Below, in pieces: positions 8,376-16,814 of a DNA stretch of 44,278 nt (position 1 is the first letter of the stretch; the number at the start of each line of letters is the position of its first letter). Source of the stretch: Treponema sp. (lineage in GTDB: Bacteria > Spirochaetota > Spirochaetia > Treponematales > Treponemataceae); NCBI GenBank assembly GCA_017645785.1, contig JAGCNW010000011.1, forward strand, positions 1 through 44,278. Reading direction: 5' to 3'. A program made the position numbers and the translations under genes. The notes under the pieces were generated by a model that searched no databases, was not told the DNA's origin, and was given only the letters and a program-made list of their open reading frames with translations.

Positions 8376-10922
8376 CACGGACTCGACCAAGCGCTTGAAG
8401 GAGTTGTCTTGAACAACGCTTTCGGTCTTAATGTCGTCAACGATTGAGAAAACTCCGTTTGAGTCTTGGACAATCGCGTTGTAATCGGCGGCCTGCAATT
8501 CGGAAGCCGCGGAGTTTTGTCCAAACGACGAGAACATAAAGGCTTCTGTGTTGGAAAGAGGAATCGCGGTCGCTTCGCTTGCGGAAGCCAAAGGAGCGGC
8601 GGCAACAACCTCGCGCTCGGGAACATAAGAAGGAGCTTTCTTTTCAAACGAAGGCTTTTCGGTTGTAAAGGTTGAGGCGACGTCAGTTCCGTCGTCAAGG
8701 CTGGCGTTTGTCGGAGCGCCAAATTCGAGGGGCTCGGAAAACTCTTCCTTGTCTTTTTCCTCCACGCCAAAGTCTTCGGGAGAAAACTCTTTGTAATAAT
8801 CTTTCTTTTCGTCTTCCAGTGTTCCGTTGACTTTTTCGTCGTCGTTCCTCGCGTCAAGGTCGGAAAAGTCAGGCTCGACGACGGAAAAGTTTTTAACAAG
8901 CTCTTCGGTTTCGTCGTTGGGCGCGAAGTCGTCGCGGACCTTTGTGTAGGGGTCGAGCTCTTTGTTGCCGACAACCTCGACTGACTCTGGGTCGTCGTCT
9001 TTTTTTATGCGGAGCGCGAAGAAATCGTCGGCGACATTTTCCGTTATGTCAACGTTGCCCTCATCTTTTGCGGACAATTCAGCGGCAAAATTCAAAAGGG
9101 TTTTATGGTCTTCGTCGTCTTCGGGCTCCGCGATTTCAACAGTCTCTGGCCCGTCGGACAAGGAATCCGCGAAGGCCGCAAGGTCGTCATCAATCGGCTC
9201 TACTTCTTCGACGGCCTCAACTTCTTCGACAGGTTCCGCCTCTTCAACGGGCTCTGCTTCTTCGACGGCCTCAACCTCTTCGACAGGTTCCGCCTCTTCA
9301 ACCGGCTCTGCTTCTTCAACAGGCTCCGCCTCTTCGACAGCCTCAAATTCTTCAACCGGCTCAGCTTCTTCGACGGATTCAGCTTCTTCAACAGGCTCCG
9401 CATCTTCAACGGGCTCTGCTTCTTCGACAGCTTCCGCTTCTTCTATCGGCTCTGCTTCTTCGACTTCCTCAATTTCTTCGACTTCTTCAAGGGGCTCGAC
9501 CGGTTCAGGAGCGGCGGCGGCCTTTACGGGAGCGGCGGCAACTGTTTGAGGCGCGGCCGGCGCCTGGACTGCTTGAACCTTAAGGCTTCCGCTTGACAAA
9601 AGCTCTTGGAGCATGGCCTTGATTTCTTGGGCGCCTTCCGCTCCAAGACCTCCGTTGGCGGCGCCGCCATTAGGCTTAAGGTTCATCGCCGCGAACAATT
9701 CGTCCCAGCTTCGGTTTATCAATTCCTCAACTTGGGCTTGGCGCTTTTTGGCGCGGCCTCCAAGGCTTTGGATGATTTCTTTTGTGACTGCGTCGCGGCG
9801 GCCCGAAATGGTTTCCCAGTTGAGCGCCTCTTTCTTTGAAAGGTATTCGTCAACGACGCCAAGCTGCAAAGTCTTGATTCGCTCGCGGATTACAGTCTCG
9901 TCGTCGCGGCGCAAATTTAAAAGCAAAAAGCAAATCAAGAAAATCGAAATGAAGACGCAAATCAAGATCAAAATGCGGGCCGACGAAGGAAGCGCGAAAA
10001 TCTCGTCGTTGTAAACGCCGCAAACAAAAACGCCGGACTTGGCTTTTTTGCTAACGGCCACCCAAAAATTTTTGTTTTGGTTGTCCAAAGAAAGAAGCCG
10101 CTCCGCCGCGCCGGAATCTTTTTTCCACGCGTCAAACAAGGCGGCCGCAAAATTGTCTTGCGCGACAGAAGGCAAGCCCAGAGTGTAGCCGCAAAGGCAG
10201 TCAGAGCCGGCCAAGCCGTTTGACAAAAATGTCGCGGACTCGCCGATAGAAATCAAATTTTTCTTAAGGAGAACGTTGGCAAAATCCAAGGCGTTCACGT
10301 AAAAAATCGCGCTTCCTCTAAAGACAGAATACTTGTCATACAGGGGGAACGAAAATACGATTCTGTTTTCCTTGTCAAAATAAATTTTTTGTCCGGCTTC
10401 CAAGTCTCCGCCCGAGTCGGAGCAAGAAACGATTTGCGCGGGAATCTCTTCGTTTCCGGCCAAAGAAAGGCATTCCAAATAATTTTTGTAAGCCGTCAAA
10501 TTGTTCTTTTCGTCGCGGCGCAAGATGTCCGAATGGAACGTCGAGTAATGAATTGAGTTTTGGTTCTTGTCCAAAACGCGGAAGCCCAAAAAGCCTTGGG
10601 TCGAAGACCTCAACTCCCCCAAAGCCTCGCCGCGCGCAAGGACGTCTTGGTCGGAGGGCTTGGCTTCGACAAAAGTCTGGGCGGATGAATTTTTAAGGAA
10701 CGCGTTTTGACCGAGCGCGAAGCGCTCGTTTAAGGTCTTTAAATAATCGTCAAAGGCCGTCGAGATGTCTTGAAGTTTTTTGTCAATCTGCGAAATTTTG
10801 GCGGGTTCGTAAAAGCGCGCGTCGATAGCGGAAAACAATCCCGCAAAGGCCGCCACAGCAAAGGCGCCAAAGAGCATCACAGATATTAAAACGCTTAAGG
10901 CAGTTTTTTGACCGCTAGTCAT
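8361..10922 (-). CDS. Two-TM sensor-like protein with acidic hexapeptide repeats
   Basis: An 853-residue protein. TM1 is about residues 8-30 and TM2 about 316-337, enclosing a ~285-residue extracytoplasmic domain, the layout of Cache-type sensors. The cytoplasmic part begins with a charged helical region (340-445), then an Ala/Pro stretch, then 15 consecutive hexapeptides of EEAEPV type (488-577), then a long acidic low-complexity tail. No HAMP, kinase, GGDEF or methyl-accepting domain is visible, so it is not a standard chemoreceptor. A role as membrane-anchored scaffold or sensor is inference. SD is purine-rich (AAGAAG). Possible alternative: divergent chemoreceptor relative. Confidence 0.7.
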   Translation of the reverse strand: MTSGQKTALSVLISVMLFGAFAVAAFAGLFSAIDARFYEPAKISQIDKKLQDISTAFDDYLKTLNERFALGQNAFLKNSSAQTFVEAKPSDQDVLARGEALGELRSSTQGFLGFRVLDKNQNSIHYSTFHSDILRRDEKNNLTAYKNYLECLSLAGNEEIPAQIVSCSDSGGDLEAGQKIYFDKENRIVFSFPLYDKYSVFRGSAIFYVNALDFANVLLKKNLISIGESATFLSNGLAGSDCLCGYTLGLPSVAQDNFAAALFDAWKKDSGAAERLLSLDNQNKNFWVAVSKKAKSGVFVCGVYNDEIFALPSSARILILICVFISIFLICFLLLNLRRDDETVIRERIKTLQLGVVDEYLSKKEALNWETISGRRDAVTKEIIQSLGGRAKKRQAQVEELINRSWDELFAAMNLKPNGGAANGGLGAEGAQEIKAMLQELLSSGSLKVQAVQAPAAPQTVAAAPVKAAAAPEPVEPLEEVEEIEEVEEAEPIEEAEAVEEAEPVEDAEPVEEAESVEEAEPVEEFEAVEEAEPVEEAEPVEEAEPVEEVEAVEEAEPVEEAEPVEEVEAVEEVEPIDDDLAAFADSLSDGPETVEIAEPEDDEDHKTLLNFAAELSAKDEGNVDITENVADDFFALRIKKDDDPESVEVVGNKELDPYTKVRDDFAPNDETEELVKNFSVVEPDFSDLDARNDDEKVNGTLEDEKKDYYKEFSPEDFGVEEKDKEEFSEPLEFGAPTNASLDDGTDVASTFTTEKPSFEKKAPSYVPEREVVAAAPLASASEATAIPLSNTEAFMFSSFGQNSAASELQAADYNAIVQDSNGVFSIVDDIKTESVVQDNSFKRLVESVLNKS
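9192..9461 (-). repeat. In-frame 18-bp tandem repeat, 15 units (EEAEPV)
   Basis: Fifteen consecutive 18-bp units inside the acidic protein encode hexapeptides such as EEAEPV, EEAEAV, EEVEAV and EDAEPV. Units differ mainly at synonymous positions and at a few residues. A multiple of 3 keeps the frame if copy number changes. Confidence 0.9.
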
Positions 10923-10942
10923 ACTTTTCTTCTTATCTTCTT

Positions 10943-10971
10943 ATATTATCGGCAATTTAAATAGTTTTCAA
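10943..10971 (-). promoter_or_regulatory. Promoter of the acidic-repeat protein
   Basis: Minus strand TTGAAA (10971-10966), 17 bp, TAATAT (10948-10943). It gives a leader of about 15 nt with a purine-rich AAGAAG before ATG at 10922. Confidence 0.65.
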
Positions 10972-10977
10972 TAGCCC

Positions 10978-11006
10978 TTTTTATAAGAAGACTTTTGCGC
11001 TAGAAT
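10978..11006 (+). promoter_or_regulatory. hflX promoter, leaderless type
   Basis: -10 TAGAAT at 11001-11006, 8 nt before ATG at 11015. The -35 at 17-bp spacing (TTTTTA) is weak. No SD is present. Confidence 0.45.
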
Positions 11007-11014
11007 GGTTCAAA

Positions 11015-12136
11015 ATGAAAAAAATTTACGACTTGGAAGCCGAACAAAACAAAAAGACTCGCGCCTACTTGGTGGGCCTCCCCCTCCTTCAAAATCCTGG
11101 AGGCTTGGCCGAATTGAGCGGCCTTGTTTGGACCTTGGGAATGGAAGTGGCGGGCCAAACGCTTTTGCAGCGCATGGACGTCCATCCCGCCTACGGAATG
11201 GGAAGCGGAAAAGCCAAAGAAATCTGCGAGGCTGCCCAAATGGCGGAGGCCGACTGCATAATAATGGACTGGGAATTGGACCCGACCAAGCAGCGCAACT
11301 GGGAAAAGCTCGCAAAAATCCCTGTTTTTGACAGACAGGAAGTTATAATAAGGATTTTCGCAAGCCGCGCGTCAACAAAAGAAGCCGTTTTGCAAGTTGA
11401 ATTGGCCCGCTTGGAGTATTCTTTGCCCCGCTTGGCCCACATGTACGGAGATTTGGCCCGCCAGCGCGGCGGAAACTACGGTTCCAAGGGAGCTGGAGAA
11501 AAGCAGTTGGAGCTTGACCGCCGGCAAACCCGCCTTAAAATCCAGCAATTAAAGGCGGAACTGGCGAAAGTCCGGCAAAACCGCGCCACCCAACGAAAGA
11601 GGCGGCAAAAGATACCCCTTCCAACCGTCGCCCTTTGCGGCTACACCAACGCAGGAAAGTCATCGCTTATGAACGCCCTCACGGGGAGCGACACCCTGGT
11701 TGAGAACAAGCTTTTCGCGACGCTTGACCCCCTGACGCGAAGGATAAAGCTGGCCGGCTCAGAAATTCTTTTGACCGACACGGTTGGCTTTATCTCAAAC
11801 CTGCCCCACCAGCTTATCGACGCCTTTAAGTCAACGTTGGAGGAGGCCGCCATAAGCGACGCGCTTTTGATTGTCATAGACGCCTCCGACCCAGATTCGC
11901 TCAAGCAGGCAAAAACGGTCAAGGACGTTTTGGAAGAAATCGGAGCGGGCAAAAAGAAAATGATTGTCGCCTTGAATAAGATGGACGCCTTGGAAGCCTT
12001 TGAGGACAAGGCCCAAGCGGCGCTTCTTTTGTCGTCGCTAAAGGCGGAATTTGACGGAGCGATAGAAATCAGCGCCAAAAGCGGCCTTGGACTTGGCTTG
12101 CTAAAGGAACGGATTTCTGCTATCATCAAAGAATGA
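11015..12136 (+). CDS. hflX: GTPase HflX
   Basis: A 373-residue ribosome-associated GTPase that rescues or splits stalled ribosomes. Seen: the HflX N-terminal domain, the conserved linker GGNYGSKGAGEKQLELDRR around residue 150, G1 GYTNAGKSS, G3 DTVGFI and G4 NKMD, then a short C-terminus. Length is normal. The next gene starts inside its stop (ATGA). There is no SD; the start follows a -10 by 8 nt. Confidence 0.95.
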   Translation: MKKIYDLEAEQNKKTRAYLVGLPLLQNPGGLAELSGLVWTLGMEVAGQTLLQRMDVHPAYGMGSGKAKEICEAAQMAEADCIIMDWELDPTKQRNWEKLAKIPVFDRQEVIIRIFASRASTKEAVLQVELARLEYSLPRLAHMYGDLARQRGGNYGSKGAGEKQLELDRRQTRLKIQQLKAELAKVRQNRATQRKRRQKIPLPTVALCGYTNAGKSSLMNALTGSDTLVENKLFATLDPLTRRIKLAGSEILLTDTVGFISNLPHQLIDAFKSTLEEAAISDALLIVIDASDPDSLKQAKTVKDVLEEIGAGKKKMIVALNKMDALEAFEDKAQAALLLSSLKAEFDGAIEISAKSGLGLGLLKERISAIIKE

Positions 12137-12630
12137 GCGTTAAAATCAAAGTTGACTGGAACAAGCTTCTTCCCCTTTTGGCCGCATCTATCGCCGCGTT
12201 GATTCTTTTGGTGACAATTATCGCTCTGATAGCGGGAAAAAGGCCTGGAATCGCCTACCGAAAAAGCGATCCCCACAGCGCGGAGCAAATAAAGGGCGCG
12301 TCCCAGGAACAAATGCAATTCAAGGAATTTGGAACCTTGCGGACAAGACTCCTTCCCGACGAAGGATCAAAAGAGGCCGGCTCGGTTCTTCTTGTGACCC
12401 CTTGGCTTTCTTATCAAAACGACGACTCCGCCTTTTACGAGGAGCTCCTTTCCAAAAAAAACATGTTCGCCTCTTACATTCTTGAGTTTTTCTCGACCAA
12501 GACCAAGAACGCGCTTCTTTCGGCAGGCGAAAAGGAAATCAAGCGCATCCTGCTCGAACGCTTGAACAGCCAGCTTTCGCTGGGAAAGGTGGACGCGATT
12601 TACTTTGACGACTACATTTTCCTGGACTAA
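12133..12630 (+). CDS. FliL-like single-pass membrane protein
   Basis: 165 residues with one TM helix at about 13-35 and an extracytoplasmic C-terminal domain. The end (RILLERLNSQLSLGKVDAIYF) matches the FliL pattern of a helix followed by a GKV-x-x-VYF strand. FliL stabilises flagellar stators; it is unusual to find it beside hflX rather than in a flagellar operon, so it may be a second FliL paralogue. Start overlaps the hflX stop by 4 bp. Confidence 0.65.
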   Translation: MSVKIKVDWNKLLPLLAASIAALILLVTIIALIAGKRPGIAYRKSDPHSAEQIKGASQEQMQFKEFGTLRTRLLPDEGSKEAGSVLLVTPWLSYQNDDSAFYEELLSKKNMFASYILEFFSTKTKNALLSAGEKEIKRILLERLNSQLSLGKVDAIYFDDYIFLD

Positions 12631-12686
12631 AAGGCGCAACAAAAGGGCGCTTGAAGTGTCTTAATTTGCAAGAAGGAGACTATATT

Positions 12687-13034
12687 ATGAATTCCGAAAT
12701 AACATCTCAATCAGCGCAAGTTGTAATCGCCGTTGTTCCAATCGTCGGCATCGCGATTGGCGGAGTGATTTTGTTCTTTTACCTTTTGTGGACCCACCAC
12801 GAAACAAAGCTTAGAATCCGCACAGGCTCTTACAAGGCGCCGGAGTTTGACCTAAAGACATTCTCGCTTTTGGCAGGCCTTTTGCTTACAGGCGTCGGAA
12901 TAATTCTGAGCCTGCTTTTCGCCTTGATTGACGGCTTTTCTTACGCCTTGCTCGGCGGCTTGATTCCCCTTGCCTGCGGCGTTTGCCTTTTAATTTTTTA
13001 CAAAATAAATCCTGACTTTCACGACAAAAAATGA
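12687..13034 (+). CDS. Small membrane protein upstream of ECF sigma (DUF6249-like)
   Basis: 115 residues with three predicted TM helices (about 9-34, 57-79, 81-103). I chose ATG 12687 because AAGGAGA lies about 10 nt upstream; the longer frame from 12651 has no SD. It resembles small membrane proteins of the DUF6249 type often found beside ECF sigma factors, from memory only. Its stop overlaps the sigma ATG by 4 bp. A sensory or accessory role in the sigma/anti-sigma cassette is inference. Confidence 0.6.
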   Translation: MNSEITSQSAQVVIAVVPIVGIAIGGVILFFYLLWTHHETKLRIRTGSYKAPEFDLKTFSLLAGLLLTGVGIILSLLFALIDGFSYALLGGLIPLACGVCLLIFYKINPDFHDKK

Positions 13035-13627
13035 ACAAACAGCGTACCTCGGACAAAGAGCGCGAGGCGGCATACAAAAGAGACTCAAAGCTTGTTCGCG
13101 AAGTTTTGTCGGGCAACACGTCGGCATTTGCCGAATTGATGTCGCTCTACAAAAAGCGCGTTGAAGCGCTTGGAATGAGTTTCTTCAAGAACCCTGCCGA
13201 CACGGAAGACTTTGCCCAGGACGTTTTTCTAAAAGCATACACAAAACTGGACTCCTTTAGAGGAGAATCCCTTTTTTCGACCTGGCTTACGCGAATGGCC
13301 TACAACACGGCCATCAACGCGGTGAACCGAAGAACCGAATACGTTTCAATAGCGGACGAAAGCCTGCTGCCTGACAACGGACTCACTCCCGAAGAAAAAG
13401 AATTGCGGACTCTCACGATGGAAGCGGTCAGAGAGTCGCTAAAAGAATTGCCGGACAAGTACAAGATCGTCCTTGACTTGTACTTTTTTTACGACAACTC
13501 CTACTCAGAAATCAGCGAAATCACTTCGCTGGCGGAAAACACTGTAAAATCGCACATATTCAGGGCAAAAAAATTGCTGCGCGAAAAGATATTGGCAAAA
13601 GGATTGGTGGAAAATGAAGAATTGTAA
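13031..13627 (+). CDS. ECF-family RNA polymerase sigma factor
   Basis: 198 residues. Region 2 contains DTEDFAQDVFLKAYTKLDSF (about residues 57-76) with the following STWLTRMAYNTAINAVNR. Region 4 has LKELPDKYKIVLDLYFF and the helix-turn-helix YSEISEITSLAENTVKSHIFRAKK. The group resembles RpoE/sigma-24 of treponemes. It overlaps the upstream membrane-protein gene by 4 bp and the downstream anti-sigma gene by 14 bp. I see no clear ECF-type autoregulatory promoter in the 56-bp gap before the cassette. Confidence 0.92.
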   Translation: MNKQRTSDKEREAAYKRDSKLVREVLSGNTSAFAELMSLYKKRVEALGMSFFKNPADTEDFAQDVFLKAYTKLDSFRGESLFSTWLTRMAYNTAINAVNRRTEYVSIADESLLPDNGLTPEEKELRTLTMEAVRESLKELPDKYKIVLDLYFFYDNSYSEISEITSLAENTVKSHIFRAKKLLREKILAKGLVENEEL

Positions 13628-14069
13628 CGACGTGATGGAAGAATACTTGAGCTTGGACAAGGGCGAGCGCATTCCCCTTGGAATCACCTTGCATTTGCTT
13701 GCTTGCAAAAAATGCCGGGCCCAAGTCCGCCTTTTGCGACGGGCCGAAAAGTCAACGGCGCCGGACTCTTGCAGGCAAACAGCGCTTGACGACGCGGCCA
13801 TTCTAGCCGTGATGAACAAGATAACGACAAAAAGCGACTCGCAAAAAAATCCGATTTCCCTTTCCAAATGGATCATCGGAGGAATTCTTATGATTCTCTT
13901 GTTCATCGCATTCAGCGTTTTCGCAAAGCCGGGCGCCAACCATTTTATAACGGTTTACACCTACATCGAGCTGGCCGCCCTGATAACGGCCTACTGCGCC
14001 CTATTTATACGAAGCAACATGGATTTTTTTGTAAAGAAAATAAATTCTAAAATCAGCCCAACAAGCTGA
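13614..14069 (+). CDS. Anti-sigma factor with ZAS-type zinc motif
   Basis: 151 residues. The N-terminal cytoplasmic domain carries HLLACKKC (residues 27-34, H-x3-C-x2-C), the zinc-binding anti-sigma signature. It is followed by two TM segments (about 84-104 and 113-134). It should hold the adjacent ECF sigma inactive at the membrane. SD GGTGGA lies within the sigma gene. Its last 17 bp overlap the 3' end of the convergent M23 gene. Confidence 0.82.
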   Translation: MKNCNDVMEEYLSLDKGERIPLGITLHLLACKKCRAQVRLLRRAEKSTAPDSCRQTALDDAAILAVMNKITTKSDSQKNPISLSKWIIGGILMILLFIAFSVFAKPGANHFITVYTYIELAALITAYCALFIRSNMDFFVKKINSKISPTS

Positions 14070-15033
14070 GCGGGTTGACCATCTTTCCGCGCTTGAATAC
14101 GGTAAAATGGCAGTGGGGGCCGGTTGAGGCGCCTGTGCTTCCTACGCGGCCGATGACTGTGTTGGTGTCCACCCATTGGCCTTTTACGCAACCGATTGCA
14201 GACATGTGGCCGTAAAGGGTCTTGTAGCCGTTCAAGTGGTTTATGATTACATAGTTTCCGTAAGTGTTGTTGTAGCCTGTTTCGGCGACGCGGCCGCCCA
14301 TCGCGGCGTAGATTCTTGTTCCATGCGGGCAAGCCATGTCAAGGCCGCCGTGCCAAGAGCGCCTTCCAGTAAAGGGGCTGGGTCTCCAGCCAAAGTATGA
14401 AGTCAAGCGGTACCAGCCGTGAATCGGCTTTCTGAAAAGGTCTCCGTTGATTTCGCTAAGGGTTATGCTGTCCATCTCGGCGCCGGGAACAAATATTGAA
14501 GAGCCGGCCTTGAGCTCGGAATCAAGTTCAAGCTTGTTCACAAAGGCGCACTTTACAGCGTCAACTTCGTATTTTTCCGCGATTGTGGCCGGAGTTTCGC
14601 CGTCCTTTTTTACGGTGTACAAGATGCCTTCTTCCGACGGAATCTTTATGTACTGGCCAGGCTGGATCAAGCGGCTTGCGCGGATGTTGTTTACGCTGAT
14701 CAAAGTGTCTTGGCTTATGTCGTATTTCTCCGCGATCAGGCCGATCATGTCGCCCGGGCGGATTCTGTAAGTCCAATAAGTTAGGGGCTTGAGCTCCTCT
14801 TCGTGACTTTCTGCGGCTTCGGCCTGGGCCAAGAGCTTGGCGTTTTGCTCGTCCTCCATCTTGGAGTATTCTTCGCTGTACTGGGGCATTACCGGAGATT
14901 CAAAGCCGCCTCGGCCTTCTTTGGGAAAATTCCTTGCCAAAAATACGGAAGTGCCGGCCACAAAGGCGCCGACGCAAAAAGTGAGACCAAGTTGCACAAT
15001 GTTCTTCCTGAAGAACGCGGAGATTTTACCCAT
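14053..15033 (-). CDS. M23 metallopeptidase with LysM domains
   Basis: About 326 residues: TM anchor near 10-33, a short linker, two LysM-like repeats (first at YRIRPGDMIGLIAEKYDIS, second around ILYTVKKDGETPATIAEKY), then a complete M23 domain with zinc ligands in HGGLDMA and HCHF. It is expected to cleave peptidoglycan cross-bridges in the periplasm. I prefer ATG 15033 (MGKISAFF) over 15069, because a promoter lies between them and its predicted start falls at this codon. The 3' end overlaps the convergent anti-sigma gene. Confidence 0.88.
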   Translation of the reverse strand: MGKISAFFRKNIVQLGLTFCVGAFVAGTSVFLARNFPKEGRGGFESPVMPQYSEEYSKMEDEQNAKLLAQAEAAESHEEELKPLTYWTYRIRPGDMIGLIAEKYDISQDTLISVNNIRASRLIQPGQYIKIPSEEGILYTVKKDGETPATIAEKYEVDAVKCAFVNKLELDSELKAGSSIFVPGAEMDSITLSEINGDLFRKPIHGWYRLTSYFGWRPSPFTGRRSWHGGLDMACPHGTRIYAAMGGRVAETGYNNTYGNYVIINHLNGYKTLYGHMSAIGCVKGQWVDTNTVIGRVGSTGASTGPHCHFTVFKRGKMVNPLSLLG

Positions 15034-15040
15034 CATTTTT

Positions 15041-15069
15041 ATCATACCCCATTTTATTTTTTTTTTCAA
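15041..15069 (-). promoter_or_regulatory. M23 peptidase promoter, leaderless type
   Basis: Minus strand TTGAAA (15069-15064), 17 bp, TATGAT (15046-15041). ATG 15033 is 7 nt past the -10. The promoter lies inside the longer open frame, which rules out its upstream start if this promoter is used. Confidence 0.7.
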
Positions 15070-15071
15070 GT

Positions 15072-15668
15072 TTATTTTTTGTTCAAGCCTATAAGGTAAG
15101 TCTCAAAACTCTCTTTTCGGCAGGCTTCGGGCTTAAAGCCCTTGGCGCTTTCGAATATTTCGCGCATTTTTTTCAACAGTTCCCCTTGGGCGCCGCTTTG
15201 GAAAATCTTCACGGCGAATTTCCCGCCCTGCTTTAGCATGCTTTGGGCGTACCATATCGCCATCTCGACCAAGCCTTCGGAACGGGCTGTGTCAACCATG
15301 CGGTTTCCTGTCGTAAGGGGAGCGGCGTCGCAAACGACCAAATCGTAAGGGCCTTCCGCCTTGATTTTCTCGCGGATTTCCTTTGCGTTCAAATCGCCCT
15401 GAAAAAAGACGAGGTTGTCGCCGTGAACCGAATTGGAAAGGGGGTTCAAGTCGCAGGAAACCACTTTGCCGGAACCTTCCATTCTCCGCAAAAGATATGT
15501 AGTCCAGCTTCCGGGCGCGCTTCCCAAGTCCAAAACAGTCGAATTTTTCTTTATGAACGAAAACTTTTGGTCAATTTCTTCCAGCTTGTAGACGGAACGA
15601 GCCGGATAACCTTCGGAAAAGGCTTTCTTTGACCAATAATCGGGCTTTTCGTAACTATTTTGGCTCAT
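15072..15668 (-). CDS. rlmE: 23S rRNA 2'-O-methyltransferase RlmE (FtsJ)
   Basis: 198 residues. It methylates U2552 of 23S rRNA. The K-D-K-E catalytic tetrad is visible: Lys in ARSVYKLEEI, Asp in VVCDAAP, Lys in FAVKIFQ and Glu in SFETYLIG. The SAM motif is VLDLGSAPGSW. The open frame runs 78 codons further upstream across the divergent polyprenyl-synthase promoter, but family alignment supports MSQNSYEKPDYW at 15668. I could not identify a convincing promoter or SD. Confidence 0.93.
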   Translation of the reverse strand: MSQNSYEKPDYWSKKAFSEGYPARSVYKLEEIDQKFSFIKKNSTVLDLGSAPGSWTTYLLRRMEGSGKVVSCDLNPLSNSVHGDNLVFFQGDLNAKEIREKIKAEGPYDLVVCDAAPLTTGNRMVDTARSEGLVEMAIWYAQSMLKQGGKFAVKIFQSGAQGELLKKMREIFESAKGFKPEACRKESFETYLIGLNKK

Positions 15669-15715
15669 ACAATATTTTTCGGAAAGTTCTTTATGAAAGT
15701 TTAGAAAGCGCGGTC

Positions 15716-15744
15716 TGTTCAAGAAGGGACTTTTGTTATATAAT
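15716..15744 (+). promoter_or_regulatory. Polyprenyl synthase promoter, leaderless type
   Basis: -10 TATAAT (15739-15744) stands exactly 6 nt before ATG 15751, so the A of ATG would be +1. The -35 at 17 bp (TGTTCA) is poor. No SD is seen. Confidence 0.6.
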
Positions 15745-15750
15745 GGACTT

Positions 15751-16800
15751 ATGAACGAAAGCGTTGAACAGATAAAGGACAAGATAGAAACTATATTGCA
15801 GGCGGAACTTCCGCAAAGCCCTTCAAAGGAATGGCTTTTGGAAACATTCGGAACGGAAGAGGCGCTTTCGCAAAAGGGCTTGGACGGCCTCTTGGTTCCC
15901 ACGCGGGAACTTGCGCGCCAAGGCGGAAAGCGCTGGCGGCCCGTCTTTATGGTTTTGTGCGCGAAGATGGCAACCCAAGACCCAAAGCTGATTCAGGACG
16001 CCTACCAGCTTAGCCCCCTTTTGGAATTTGTCCACACCGCAAGCTTGATTCACGACGACATAGAGGACAGGGCCGACGAGCGGCGGGGAAAGCCTTGCGC
16101 CTACATAACTTACGGCCTTGACACCGCCTTAAACGCAGGCGCCTGGCTTTACTTTAAGGCCGCATCCTGCATACAAAAGCTGGACTTGGAGGCCGACAAA
16201 AAAATCGCCTGCCACGAGCTCTACCAAATGGAGCTTAGGCGCCTGCACTTGGGCCAAGCGATGGACATAGCATGGCACCGCGAGCCAAACTTTTTTCCGA
16301 CCGTTCAAGAATACCAGCAAATGGTCCAGCTAAAGACCGGAACTCTTTCTTGCATGGCGGCGCGGCTAGGATTCTTGGCCGCCCAAAAAGACAAGGCCTT
16401 GATAGAAAAGGCCGGCCTCGTCGCCGCCGGAATCGGAATGGGTTTCCAAGTCCTTGACGACGTTCAAAACCTTACAAGCGGAAACCCAGGAAAAAAGCGC
16501 GGCGACGACATCATCGAAGGAAAAAAATCCCTTCCCGTTTTGCTGCACGTTCAAGACAATCCCCAAGACAAAGAAAAAATAGCGGGCCTCTTTGAACGCG
16601 CCGCCAAAGAAGGAATCCAAAGCTCCGCAATAGAAGAAGCGATCGCGCTTTTGGAAAGCTCCGGCTCGATCAAAAAAGCCTTTGACTTTGGAAACCAAGA
16701 GGCAAGCCAAAAGGCGCTTGAATTAACTTCGCTTTTGGAAGATAATGGCTCTGGAGCCGGCCAAGCGATAATGGACTTGTTCAACAAGATCCAGCGCTAG
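15751..16800 (+). CDS. Polyprenyl diphosphate synthase
   Basis: About 349 residues, trans-isoprenyl diphosphate synthase family. First Asp-rich motif HDDIEDRADERRGKP; second motif LDDVQNLTSGNPGKKRGDDI, in which the last Asp of DDxxD is Asn, a deviation in this copy. It condenses isopentenyl diphosphate units; the chain length cannot be assigned from sequence alone. The start at MNESVEQ is set by a -10 ending 6 nt upstream. First gene of a three-gene run with the TPR and RseC-like genes. Confidence 0.9.
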   Translation: MNESVEQIKDKIETILQAELPQSPSKEWLLETFGTEEALSQKGLDGLLVPTRELARQGGKRWRPVFMVLCAKMATQDPKLIQDAYQLSPLLEFVHTASLIHDDIEDRADERRGKPCAYITYGLDTALNAGAWLYFKAASCIQKLDLEADKKIACHELYQMELRRLHLGQAMDIAWHREPNFFPTVQEYQQMVQLKTGTLSCMAARLGFLAAQKDKALIEKAGLVAAGIGMGFQVLDDVQNLTSGNPGKKRGDDIIEGKKSLPVLLHVQDNPQDKEKIAGLFERAAKEGIQSSAIEEAIALLESSGSIKKAFDFGNQEASQKALELTSLLEDNGSGAGQAIMDLFNKIQR

Positions 16801-16814
16801 GGCGTTGGGGGAAT

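Noticed and set aside
9192..9461. CRISPR-like regular repeat
   Set aside because: Units are contiguous 18-bp in-frame codon repeats without spacers, inside a coding gene.
8942..9596. Plus-strand ORFs rich in Ser or Leu/Arg opposite the acidic repeat
   Set aside because: They are shadows of the 18-bp EEAEPV repeat read on the other strand in different frames.
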